A DNA stretch of 13,632 nt from Fen-999 sp964530115 (lineage in GTDB: Bacteria > Pseudomonadota > Gammaproteobacteria > Burkholderiales > Rhodocyclaceae), in assembly GCA_964530115.1 (NCBI GenBank), contig CAZGYD010000068.1, positions 1-13,632 of the forward strand. Reading direction: 5' to 3'. The translations under genes were made by a program, and so were the position numbers. Of this stretch, positions 1 to 6,440 are shown in pieces; the first letter of the stretch is position 1, and each line of letters opens with the position of its first letter. The notes beneath the pieces were generated by a model. It was not told where the DNA came from. It saw only the letters and a program-made list of their open reading frames with translations, and did no database searches.

Positions 1-2
1 TC

Positions 3-878
3 GAGGTCAATTCCGCGCTGCTCTCGCGGGCCTCGGTCTATGTGCTCAAGAGCCTGACCGAGGAGGAGCTCGGCCAGCTCTTCGAGCGGGCGCGCGAGCG
101 GGCCTTCCCCGATCTGGAATTCGAAGACGTCGCCCGCGAGCGCATCATCGGCCATGCCGACGGCGATGCGCGCCGGCTGCTCAACGTGCTCGAGACGTTG
201 CGCACCGCGGCGCTCGCGGCCAAGCGGCGCACCGTCACCGCGGGGTTCCTCGAAGAGACGCTGGCGCAAGACCTGCGCCGCTTCGACAAGGGCGGCGACG
301 CCTTCTACGACCAGATCTCGGCGCTGCACAAGTCGGTGCGCGGCTCGAATCCCGATGCGGCGCTCTACTGGCTGGTGCGCATGCTCGACGGCGGCGCCGA
401 TCCGCTCTATCTGGCGCGGCGCGTCGTGCGCATGGCCACCGAGGACATCGGGCTTGCCGATCCGCGCGCGCTGCGCCTGGCGCTCGATGCCTGGGAAACC
501 TATGAGCGGCTCGGCTCGCCGGAAGGCGAACTGGCGATCGCCGAGGCCGTGCTCTACATGGCCGTGGCGCCGAAGTCGAACGCCACCTACGTCGCCTATA
601 ATGCGGCGCGCCGCTTCGTCGGTCAGGACAGGAGCCGCCCGGTGCCCGAGCATCTGCGCAACGCGCCGACCCGGCTGATGAAGGACTTGGGCTTCGGCGC
701 CGAATACCGCTACGCGCACGACGAGCCGGAAGCCTATGCCGCCGGCGAGAACTACTTCCCCGAGGGCATGCCGAAGGTCGAGTGGTACAAGCCGACGCCG
801 CGCGGCCTCGAGCAGAAGATCGCGGAGAAGCTCGCACACCTGCGCGAACTCGACCGTCAAGCGAAGAAGAAACCATAG
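3..878 (+). CDS. rarA: Replication-associated recombination protein A, 3' part (5' end outside window)
   Basis: C-terminal 291 codons of RarA/MgsA, a AAA+ ATPase of the clamp-loader/RuvB clade that acts at stalled replication forks. The reading frame is already open at base 3 and reads EVNSALLSRASVYVLKSL, the family's sensor-1 region (usual form ELNSALLSR). GDARRLLNVLE follows (sensor-2/lid). The MgsA C-terminal tetramerisation domain contains SVRGSNPDAALYWLVRMLDG and ATEDIGLADPRAL, both close to family consensus. The Walker A and B motifs lie upstream of the window. An ATG at base 42 exists but is internal: the conserved frame continues through it. The stop is 876-878. serS begins eight bases later, and its Shine-Dalgarno AGGA (877-880) overlaps this stop codon, so the two genes are probably co-transcribed. 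Identification is secure; the full length is unknown. Confidence 0.95.
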   Translation, partial: EVNSALLSRASVYVLKSLTEEELGQLFERARERAFPDLEFEDVARERIIGHADGDARRLLNVLETLRTAALAAKRRTVTAGFLEETLAQDLRRFDKGGDAFYDQISALHKSVRGSNPDAALYWLVRMLDGGADPLYLARRVVRMATEDIGLADPRALRLALDAWETYERLGSPEGELAIAEAVLYMAVAPKSNATYVAYNAARRFVGQDRSRPVPEHLRNAPTRLMKDLGFGAEYRYAHDEPEAYAAGENYFPEGMPKVEWYKPTPRGLEQKIAEKLAHLRELDRQAKKKP

Positions 879-886
879 GAACCGCC

Positions 887-2167
887 ATGCTGGACATCCA
901 ACTGCTGCGCAGCAACCTCGCCTTCGTCGCCGAACGCCTCGCCACGCGCGGCTACACGCTCGACACCGCCGCCTTCGAGTCGCTCGAAGCCGTGCGCAAG
1001 GAATTGCAGGTGCGCACCCAGGAGCTGCAGGCGAAGCGCAACAGCCTCTCGAAGCAGGTCGGCATCCTCAAGGGCAGGGGCGAGGATGCCTCGGCCGTGC
1101 TCGCCGAGGTGGCCGGCATCGGCGACGAACTGAAGAAGAACGAGGAGGCGCTCTCCGCCCTTCAGGAGCGCTACTCGGCCTTCGTCGCGGTGATTCCCAA
1201 CCTGCCGCACGAGAGCGTGCCCGTGGGCGGCGACGAGACGGCCAATGTGGAACTCAGCCGCCGTGGCACGCCGCGGACGTTCGACTTTCCGGTCAGGGAT
1301 CACGTCGAGATCGGCGAGCGGCTCGGCGGCCTCGATTTCGAGACCGCGGCGAAGATCGCCGGCAGCCGCTTCACGCTGATGAAGGGCGGTGTGGCGCGGC
1401 TGCACCGTGCGCTCGCCCAGTTCATGCTCGACACGCACGTGAGCGAGCACGGCTACACCGAGGTCTATGCGCCCTATCTCGTCCATCCCGAAAGCATGTT
1501 CGGCACCGGCCAGCTGCCCAAGTTCGAGGAGGACCTGTTCCGCGTGCCGCGCGCCGACGGCAGCCGGCTCTATCTCATCCCCACCGCCGAGGTGCCGGTG
1601 ACCAACATGGTCCGCGACACCATCCTGGAGGCCGGCGCGCTGCCGCTGAAATTCGTCTGCCATACGCCGTGCTTCCGTTCCGAGGCGGGCAGCGCCGGCC
1701 GCGACACGCGCGGCATGATCCGCCAGCACCAGTTCGACAAGGTGGAACTGGTGCAGATCGTCCGGCCGGACGCTTCCTGGCAGGCGCTGGAAGAGCTCAC
1801 CGCGCATGCCGAGGCGATCCTCGAAAAACTCGGGCTGCCGTACCGCCGCATGGCGCTTTGCACCGGCGACATGGGTTTCTCGTCGGCGAAGACCTATGAC
1901 CTCGAGGTCTGGCTGCCGGCGCAGAACACCTACCGCGAGATTTCCTCGTGCTCCAATTTCGAGGCCTTCCAGGCGCGGCGCATGCAGGCCCGCTTCCGCA
2001 ACGAGAAGGGCAAGCCCGAGCTCGTGCACACGCTGAACGGCTCCGGACTCGCGGTCGGGCGGACGCTGGTGGCCGTGCTCGAGAATTATCAGAACGCCGA
2101 CGGCAGCGTCACCGTTCCCGAGGTGCTGCGCCCCTACATGGGCGGCATCGACAGGCTCACCGCATAG
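887..2167 (+). CDS. serS: Seryl-tRNA synthetase
   Basis: Class II aminoacyl-tRNA synthetase that charges tRNA-Ser (and tRNA-Sec where present) with serine in the cytoplasm. The 426-residue length is typical. Residues 1 to about 105 form the antiparallel coiled-coil arm (rich in E, K, R and L) that grips the long variable arm of tRNA-Ser. The catalytic core shows TAE (233-235, serine binding), motif 2 CFRSEAGSAGRDTRG (262-276) and motif 3 GSGLAVGRTLVAVLEN (385-400). The ATG at 887 is chosen because it gives the canonical start MLDIQLLRSN and has AGGA six bases upstream; the frame is open 35 codons further up but that part overlaps rarA. The end overlaps the convergent mltF end by 11 bp. A matching substrate gene, tRNA-Ser(CGA), lies 1.4 kb downstream. 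Codons 122-129 contain one copy of a dispersed 22-bp motif (see repeats). Confidence 0.97.
   Translation: MLDIQLLRSNLAFVAERLATRGYTLDTAAFESLEAVRKELQVRTQELQAKRNSLSKQVGILKGRGEDASAVLAEVAGIGDELKKNEEALSALQERYSAFVAVIPNLPHESVPVGGDETANVELSRRGTPRTFDFPVRDHVEIGERLGGLDFETAAKIAGSRFTLMKGGVARLHRALAQFMLDTHVSEHGYTEVYAPYLVHPESMFGTGQLPKFEEDLFRVPRADGSRLYLIPTAEVPVTNMVRDTILEAGALPLKFVCHTPCFRSEAGSAGRDTRGMIRQHQFDKVELVQIVRPDASWQALEELTAHAEAILEKLGLPYRRMALCTGDMGFSSAKTYDLEVWLPAQNTYREISSCSNFEAFQARRMQARFRNEKGKPELVHTLNGSGLAVGRTLVAVLENYQNADGSVTVPEVLRPYMGGIDRLTA
1251..1272 (+). repeat. Dispersed 22-bp motif, copy in serS
   Basis: AACTCAGCCG followed by CCGTGGCACGCC. It matches the algZ copy (8251-8272) at 20 of 22 positions and the intergenic copy (4248-4269) at 19 of 22, same orientation. 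Here it encodes ELSRRGTP of SerS. The GTP part is conserved in SerS proteins generally, so this copy is the one most likely to be coincidental. Confidence 0.35.
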
Positions 2168-3533
2168 CCATGCCGGCCTGCAGCGCGGCCTTGTTCGGCG
2201 GCTCCAGGCGGCGGAGGATGTCGTAGTAGGTGCGCACGTTTTCGACGAGGATCACCGCCTCGCCGCCGCGCGCGCGGCCGGACTTGAGCCGGCGGTAGTA
2301 CTCGGGCCGCGCCATCAGCGGCAGCACCTTCTTCATGTCGTACCAGGAATCCGGGTCGTGGTTCATGCCCGCGGCGAGCTGGCGCGCGCCGTTCAGATGG
2401 CCGAAGCCGAGGTTGTAGGCGGCGAGCGCGAGCCAGAGGCGGTCCGGGCCCTTGACGTCGTTGAGCCGCTCGGCGAGATCGGCGAGGTACTTCGCCCCGG
2501 CGCGGATGCTCTCGCGCGCGTCGAGGCGGTTGGCGATGCCGAGCGCGTCGGCGGTTTCCTCGGTGAGCATCATCATGCCGCGGACGCCCGTGGGCGAGGT
2601 CGCCAGCGGGTTCCATTTCGATTCCTGATAGGCGAGCGCGGCGATCAGCCGCCAGTCGATCCCCGTCACCGTTTCGGCCTGCTGGAACAGCCGCCGGTAT
2701 TTCGGCAGCACGCGGCGCACGTCCTCGATGAACTGGGTCGCCTCGATCGGACTGACGCGGTTCAGGTGGCCGAAATAGCGGTCGTGCAGCCGCTCGACGA
2801 GCCCGCTGCCCCGCGCCTCGGCGAGGAACGCGTCGGCATCCTCGCGCAGGCGCGTGTCTTTCTCGCGGAAGGCCCAGGCGTAGGTGACCTTGCCCGGCAG
2901 CGGCAGGGCGACGGCGAGATCGGGATAGTGATTGACGGCCAGCTCAAAATGCGCCGAGTCGGTCGCCGCGAGTTCCGAAACGCCGTTGGCCACGCGGCCG
3001 AGCAGGTCGACACAGTGCGGCACGAGCGGCCGCTCGATGGTGATCGGCACGCGTTCCGCAAGGCGGACGAGTGCGGCCTCGGGTTGCGAGCCGGCGATGA
3101 CCTCGATCGCCCTGCCGGCGAGCGAATCGGCATCGGCGACCGGCAGGTCGGCGGCGTGGCGGACGATCAGCGGGCGCGTCTCGCGTACCGGCGAGGAGAA
3201 GGCGAGCCCCGGCGCCGGCTTAAGCGGCGCGGCGGCGGCGAAATCCACCTCGCCTCGCGCGAGCATCGCGAGCGACGCTTCCGGGCTTGGCGAGGGCACC
3301 ACCTGCAGCTGCTGCCTGCGCCGTTCGGCGAAGGCGAGGAGCAGGTCATGCTCGAAGCCGGCCGGTTCACCGTCGCCCGGGGGCGGCTCGTAGAAGACCG
3401 GATCGTCGAGCACTGCCACGCGGAGCACGGGGATCCTGCCGTCCATGCCGCGCCTGCCGCCGGCAGGCTGATCACAGGCAGCGACGAGGCAGGCGGCGAC
3501 CAGCAGGACCCAGCGGAGACTCGGCCGTCTCAT
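2157..3533 (-). CDS. mltF: MltF-type membrane-bound lytic murein transglycosylase (lipoprotein)
   Basis: Cleaves the MurNAc-GlcNAc bond of peptidoglycan to give 1,6-anhydro ends; expected at the inner face of the outer membrane. From the start at 3533 (458 aa; E. coli MltF is somewhat longer) the N-terminus is a lipoprotein signal, MRRPSLRWVLLVAACLVAAC, with the lipobox VAAC and probable lipidated Cys20. A second VAAC ends at Cys15. Residues about 35-260 resemble a family-3 periplasmic solute-binding domain, the regulatory module of MltF. Residues about 280-440 are the SLT lysozyme-like domain, with catalytic Glu304 in AYQESKWNP, GVRGMMMLT, and the AYNLGFGHL motif (372-380). An in-frame ATG at 3566 would add 11 residues (MIVSFRGESHP). 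Neither start has a good Shine-Dalgarno. I prefer 3533 because it places the charged n-region directly before the hydrophobic core. The 3' end overlaps the convergent serS end by 11 bp. Confidence 0.9.
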   Translation of the reverse strand: MRRPSLRWVLLVAACLVAACDQPAGGRRGMDGRIPVLRVAVLDDPVFYEPPPGDGEPAGFEHDLLLAFAERRRQQLQVVPSPSPEASLAMLARGEVDFAAAAPLKPAPGLAFSSPVRETRPLIVRHAADLPVADADSLAGRAIEVIAGSQPEAALVRLAERVPITIERPLVPHCVDLLGRVANGVSELAATDSAHFELAVNHYPDLAVALPLPGKVTYAWAFREKDTRLREDADAFLAEARGSGLVERLHDRYFGHLNRVSPIEATQFIEDVRRVLPKYRRLFQQAETVTGIDWRLIAALAYQESKWNPLATSPTGVRGMMMLTEETADALGIANRLDARESIRAGAKYLADLAERLNDVKGPDRLWLALAAYNLGFGHLNGARQLAAGMNHDPDSWYDMKKVLPLMARPEYYRRLKSGRARGGEAVILVENVRTYYDILRRLEPPNKAALQAGMAMR

Positions 3534-3585
3534 CGGATGGGATTCGCCACGAAACGAAACGATCATTCTGCCACGCCAGCGATGT

Positions 3586-3598
3586 TAGAATGCGCGCC
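3586..3598 (+). promoter_or_regulatory. Candidate promoter -10 element and GC-rich discriminator for tRNA-Ser
   Basis: TAGAAT (3586-3591, 5 of 6 to the sigma-70 -10 consensus) is followed by the all-GC stretch GCGCGCC up to a predicted start near 3598, four bases before the tRNA. A GC-rich discriminator is a known feature of stable-RNA promoters under stringent control. No convincing -35 is present at 16-18 bp spacing (about 3562-3569). The element lies just upstream of, and divergent to, the longer candidate start of mltF at 3566. Confidence 0.4.
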
Positions 3599-3601
3599 TC
3601 C

Positions 3602-3692
<91 letters not shown>

Positions 3693-3787
3693 CCCGCCGC
3701 CGGTATCGAGCCTCCTCCAGTATATCTACGCGTCATCGACGCGCTGGGCCGTGACCGCGGGTTTCCCAGCCGCTGCTGCAACGCGCT

Positions 3788-3815
3788 TGATCGGGGTGCT
3801 CAATGGGGTTAAACT
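3788..3815 (+). promoter_or_regulatory. Candidate sigma-70 promoter of grxD
   Basis: TTGATC (3788-3793, 4 of 6 to -35) and TAAACT (3810-3815, 4 of 6 to -10), separated by 16 bp. The predicted transcription start near 3822 would fall inside the IscR-like operator that overlaps the -10, an arrangement suited to repression. The alternative reading, with TTGACT (3815-3820) as the -35, would put transcription initiation at or after the grxD start codon and is therefore unlikely. Confidence 0.35.
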
Positions 3816-3835
3816 TGACTAATTCGATCAACTAT
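3811..3835 (+). promoter_or_regulatory. IscR type-1-like operator upstream of grxD
   Basis: A 25-bp imperfect palindrome with left half AAACTTGACT and right half GATCAACTAT around AATTC. Compared with the published E. coli IscR type-1 consensus (ATASYYGACT-RWWWY-AGTCRRSTAT) it matches at 22 of 25 positions; mismatches are at positions 2, 16 and 17. IscR with a [2Fe-2S] cluster binds such sites and represses Fe-S assembly genes when clusters are plentiful. The site ends 13 bp before the grxD start codon, just before its ribosome binding site. GrxD is itself an Fe-S cluster carrier, so the assignment makes biological sense. The iscR gene is not in this window. Confidence 0.7.
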
Positions 3836-3848
3836 AGGACGGCAAACG

Positions 3849-4163
3849 ATGAACAGAGCGCGCATTCATGAAATCGTCACCGGCAATCCGGTCGTGCTGT
3901 TCATGAAGGGCACGAAGAACTTCCCCACCTGCGGCTTTTCCGGCCGCGCGGCGCAGGTGCTCAAGGCCTGCGGCGTCGATTTCGTCGACGTCAATGTCCT
4001 CGCCGAGCCGGACACCGTGCCGGAACTGCGCGAATACGCCAATTGGCCGACTGTGCCGGTCTGCTACATCAAGGGCGAGCTCATCGGCGGCAGCGACATC
4101 CTGCTCGAGATGTACCAGTCGGGCGAACTCCAGCAGAAGCTCGCCACCGTCGCCGCCACCTGA
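3849..4163 (+). CDS. grxD: Monothiol glutaredoxin, CGFS type (Grx4/GrxD)
   Basis: Cytoplasmic Fe-S cluster carrier rather than a general disulfide reductase. CGFS glutaredoxins bind a [2Fe-2S] cluster between two monomers with glutathione and pass it to target apoproteins. All signatures are present in 104 residues: FMKGT (18-22) with the glutathione-contacting Lys20, the CGFS active site (Cys28-Ser31), WPTVP with the cis-proline (66-70), and GGSD (80-83). Length matches single-domain Grx4. The ATG at 3849 is preceded by AGGA (3836-3839) at nine bases. It is monocistronic: tRNA-Ser lies upstream and the downstream operon is convergent. An IscR type-1-like operator sits directly upstream, suggesting induction when Fe-S clusters are scarce. 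Confidence 0.97.
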   Translation: MNRARIHEIVTGNPVVLFMKGTKNFPTCGFSGRAAQVLKACGVDFVDVNVLAEPDTVPELREYANWPTVPVCYIKGELIGGSDILLEMYQSGELQQKLATVAAT

Positions 4164-4247
4164 GCGGCGCGGCCCAGAAACCGTGGGGGTTTGTCCTAGC
4201 CTTCGCCGCGCCCGGGACTACCCGTCGGCGGAGGAAGCCCGCCCCGA

Positions 4248-4269
4248 AACTCAGCCGTCGTAACACGCC
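4248..4269 (+). repeat. Dispersed 22-bp motif, intergenic copy
   Basis: AACTCAGCCG then TCGTAACACGCC. Similarity to the algZ copy extends beyond the 22-bp core: 4244-4273 against 8247-8276 is identical at 27 of 30 positions. This is the only copy free of coding constraint. Confidence 0.55.
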
Positions 4270-4356
4270 AGCCGTAAGCGGCAAGCCACGCAGTCCCGGC
4301 GAAGGGCCGCCCCGGGCCGGGACGGCACGCGCCAAAGGCGCGAAGCGCCGCACGCA

Positions 4357-4376
4357 GCCCCCTGCGAGGAGGGGGC
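4357..4376 (-). terminator. Candidate hairpin terminator of the argH operon
   Basis: Perfect 7-bp stem GCCCCCT/AGGGGGC with a 6-nt loop, eight bases beyond the stop codon of the fructosamine-kinase-family gene. Its position suits a 3'-end structure, but no U-run follows on the - strand. It would therefore act as a weak or RNA-stabilising terminator, or simply be part of the hairpin-rich block. Confidence 0.35.
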
Positions 4377-4383
4377 GATCGGA

Positions 4384-5148
4384 CTAGCCCCGCAGTTCGG
4401 CGATCAATTTGTCGATCATCCGCCGCGCCTGGTTCAGGTAGCCGGCGCCGAACAGGTTGAAGTGGTTGAGGATGTGGTAGAGGTTGTAGAGCGTCTTGCG
4501 CGTCTCGTAGCCGGCATCGAGCGGCCAGGCGAGCCGGTAGGCGGCGTAGAACGATTCGGGGAAGCCGCCGAAGAGTTCCGACATCGCCAGGTCCGCCTCG
4601 CGGTCGCCGTAATGGACCGCGGGATCGAAGATCACCGGCGTGCCGTCCGGCAGCGCCGAGGCGTTGCCGGCCCAGAGGTCGCCATGCAAGAGCGACGGCT
4701 TCGGCCGGTAATCGAGAAAGAAGGCGCCGATGCGCTCGGCGAGCGCAAGGCCGCGGTCGACGTGTGCGCGGTCCATGCCGTTCGCGGCGGCCCACTCGAG
4801 CTGCGGCAGCAGACGCCGCTCGGCGAAGAAGCGGCTCCATTCGCCGCGCAGGCCGTTCAGTTGCGGCGAGCCGCCGATCCAGTTGTCCGCGGGCCAGCCG
4901 AAACGTTCGCCGGTATGCCGGTGAAGTTCCGCGAGCCGGCGGCCGAGCGCGGCGCCGCTCGCGCGGTCGAGGCCGCAGAGATCGAGCCTCTCGAGCTCGA
5001 TCACGGCGGTGCCGCCATCGAGACCGCAGCGCAGCACTTCGGGTACGCGGATCGCGCCGGTGGCGCGCAAGGCGGCGAGCCCTTCCGCCTCGGCCCGGAA
5101 GCGCGGCAGATCGGCCGCCGTTCCCCTTTTGACGAAGACGTCGGCCAT
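4384..5148 (-). CDS. Fructosamine kinase family protein, N-terminally short
   Basis: A 254-residue member of the fructosamine-3-kinase/YniA family, which phosphorylates the sugar moiety of glycated amines and so aids deglycation. Visible motifs: the Lys of FVK (Lys7), EAEGL (20-24), the family signature NWIGGSPQLN (89-98), the catalytic loop HGDLWAGN (155-162, Asp157) and the metal-binding FDPAVHYGDREADLAM (174-189, Asp175). Compared from memory with E. coli YniA (about 286 aa), the first ~40 residues are absent, including the Gly-rich nucleotide loop strands (GGEVHAAW region). The same frame further upstream encodes only Arg-rich antisense-like sequence inside the kinase gene and does not restore them. 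The ATG at 5148 shares one base with the upstream stop (TGATG), implying translational coupling. The missing loop makes normal ATP binding uncertain, so activity should not be assumed. Confidence 0.85.
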   Translation of the reverse strand: MADVFVKRGTAADLPRFRAEAEGLAALRATGAIRVPEVLRCGLDGGTAVIELERLDLCGLDRASGAALGRRLAELHRHTGERFGWPADNWIGGSPQLNGLRGEWSRFFAERRLLPQLEWAAANGMDRAHVDRGLALAERIGAFFLDYRPKPSLLHGDLWAGNASALPDGTPVIFDPAVHYGDREADLAMSELFGGFPESFYAAYRLAWPLDAGYETRKTLYNLYHILNHFNLFGAGYLNQARRMIDKLIAELRG

Positions 5149-6440
5149 CAGAGCGTTGCGAGCCTGGCGTTGGCCTGGGTGAGGCGGCGCGCGAGCACGC
5201 GGAGGAACGATTGGTAGAAGTGCATGCGGCAAGCGTCCGAGGCGCGGCCGAGCGCGTCGGCGGGGATGCAGACGATGCGCGCCTCGGTGCGGGCGACGAC
5301 GTCGGCGCCGCGGGCGCCGGCGTTGCGGCTGCCGATCACGGCCATTTCGCCGAAGCAGTCGCCGGCCGCGAGGACGTTGAGCGTGCGGCCTTTCTTCGCC
5401 ACCTCGAGTTCGCCGTCGATCAGGAAATAGAAGGCGTTGCCGGCCTCGCCCTCGCGGATCACGAAGGTGCCGGGCGCGATGTCCTCCCAGCGCGAGAAGC
5501 GGATCGACTCCCAGATCTCGACGTCGGTGAAGTCGGCGAAGAATTCCAGGTTGCGCAGCGTCTCGAACTTCTCGCTGTCGGGGAAGCGCTGGCGCTGCGG
5601 TGCGAGCTGGCGGTTGCGGAACGCCTGGGCGAGGTCGTGGGCGAAGTCGCTCCAGTTCGCGTAGCGCGCATCGAGATCGCGCTGAAGCGCGCGGCCGACG
5701 ATGGCGTCGAACACCGGCGGCAGTTCCGGGCGCACGGACGAGGGCGGCGGCGCGTCGGCGTTGCAGATCTGGTGGATCATGCCGTAATGGCTGGTCGCCT
5801 GGAACGGCAGGCGGCCGGTGAGCAGCTGGTAGAGGACGACGCCGAGCGACCAGATGTCGGTGCGATGGTCGAGCGGCTGCTCGCGGATCTGCTGCGGCGA
5901 CATGTAGGCCGGCGAGCCGACGCCAGTGACCTGTGTCACGTCGCTCGCGGCCTGCAGCGCGGCGCCGAAGTCGGAGATCTTGACGTCGGACCTGCCGCTG
6001 CCGCCGTCGTCGGCGATCAGGAGGTTGGCGGGCTTGATGTCGCGGTGGGTGACGCCCGCCTGGAAAGCGTAGTCGAGCGCCCGCGAGCACTTGAAGACGA
6101 TCTCGGTGAGCCGCTCGAGCGGCAGCAGGTTGTCCGGCCGGCAGTAGGGCTCGAGCGTCGTGCCGGCGACGTATTCCATGACGATGTAGCTTTCCTCGTC
6201 GCCGATCACGGCATCGAGGATCTGCACGATGTGCGGATGGACGAGCCGGCCGGCGAGCGAAGCCTCGTTCCGGAGCAGCCGCCGGTAGCTCTGGCCGCGC
6301 TCGGGGTCGCGGAGCACCTCGGGCGAGATCAGCTTGACCGCCACCTCGCGGTCCGCAAACGGATCGCGCGCGAGCCAGACCGTGGCCGTGGCGCCCTCGC
6401 CGATCTTGCGGACGACCTCGTACTTGCCGATCCGTTCCAT
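5148..6440 (-). CDS. Serine/threonine protein kinase with C-terminal cyclic-nucleotide-binding-like domain
   Basis: A 430-residue cytoplasmic Hanks-type kinase with no membrane segment. Kinase domain (about 6-275): P-loop GEGATATV (14-21), VAVK with Lys36, helix-C Glu59, HRDIKPAN (132-139, Asp134), SDFG (156-159, Asp157) and activation segment VGSPAYMSPQQ. The last has Gln183 where APE/SPE motifs have Glu. After a linker, residues about 295-415 form a CNB/Crp-like beta-roll: GTFVIREGEAGNAFYFLIDG, then FGEMAVIG (363-370). The phosphate-binding cassette is unusual. The candidate Arg377 in AGARGADV lies 12 residues after Glu365, against 9-10 in PKA and Crp, so cyclic nucleotide binding is doubtful. 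It starts in a TGATG overlap with the argH stop and ends in another with the fructosamine kinase start. Neither start has a clear Shine-Dalgarno, which favours re-initiation after the upstream gene. Substrates are unknown. Confidence 0.92.
   Translation of the reverse strand: MERIGKYEVVRKIGEGATATVWLARDPFADREVAVKLISPEVLRDPERGQSYRRLLRNEASLAGRLVHPHIVQILDAVIGDEESYIVMEYVAGTTLEPYCRPDNLLPLERLTEIVFKCSRALDYAFQAGVTHRDIKPANLLIADDGGSGRSDVKISDFGAALQAASDVTQVTGVGSPAYMSPQQIREQPLDHRTDIWSLGVVLYQLLTGRLPFQATSHYGMIHQICNADAPPPSSVRPELPPVFDAIVGRALQRDLDARYANWSDFAHDLAQAFRNRQLAPQRQRFPDSEKFETLRNLEFFADFTDVEIWESIRFSRWEDIAPGTFVIREGEAGNAFYFLIDGELEVAKKGRTLNVLAAGDCFGEMAVIGSRNAGARGADVVARTEARIVCIPADALGRASDACRMHFYQSFLRVLARRLTQANARLATL

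Larger units (their letters stand above)
4164..4383. other. Hairpin-rich GC-rich non-coding block between convergent genes
   Basis: A 220-bp region with no credible gene; short open frames through it have no start context and no recognisable family. Stacked inverted repeats are visible: AAACC/GGTTT (4178-4182/4188-4192); GTCCCGGC/GCCGGGAC (4293-4300/4316-4323, 15-nt loop); CGCGCC-AAA-GGCGCG (4328-4342), which can alternatively fold as GGCGC-GAA-GCGCC (4337-4349); and GCCCCCT/AGGGGGC (4357-4363/4370-4376). None is followed by a T-run. It also holds one copy of the dispersed 22-bp motif at 4248-4269. The look is that of a dispersed REP-like or mosaic intergenic element doubling as a bidirectional transcription barrier, but copy number elsewhere in the genome cannot be judged here. 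Confidence 0.5.

Noticed and set aside
857..2029. 390-codon - strand ORF opposite serS
   Set aside because: It is a mirror of the serS coding sequence. All synthetase motifs are on the + strand and no ribosome site or family resemblance was seen.
3729..3743. Hairpin CGCGTC-ATC-GACGCG downstream of tRNA-Ser as a terminator
   Set aside because: The stem is only six bp and no T-run follows. It may help processing of the tRNA 3' trailer, but nothing supports calling it a terminator.
3815..3838. TTGACT as -35 with TATAGG as -10 for grxD
   Set aside because: The spacing is only 12 bp, and the transcript would start at about the grxD start codon, leaving no ribosome binding site.
5149..6090. Upstream extension of the fructosamine-kinase frame and other Arg/Pro-rich frames through the kinase gene
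   Set aside because: The translation is an Arg-rich shadow of the kinase/CNB coding sequence with no family motif. It does not contain the missing Gly-rich loop.
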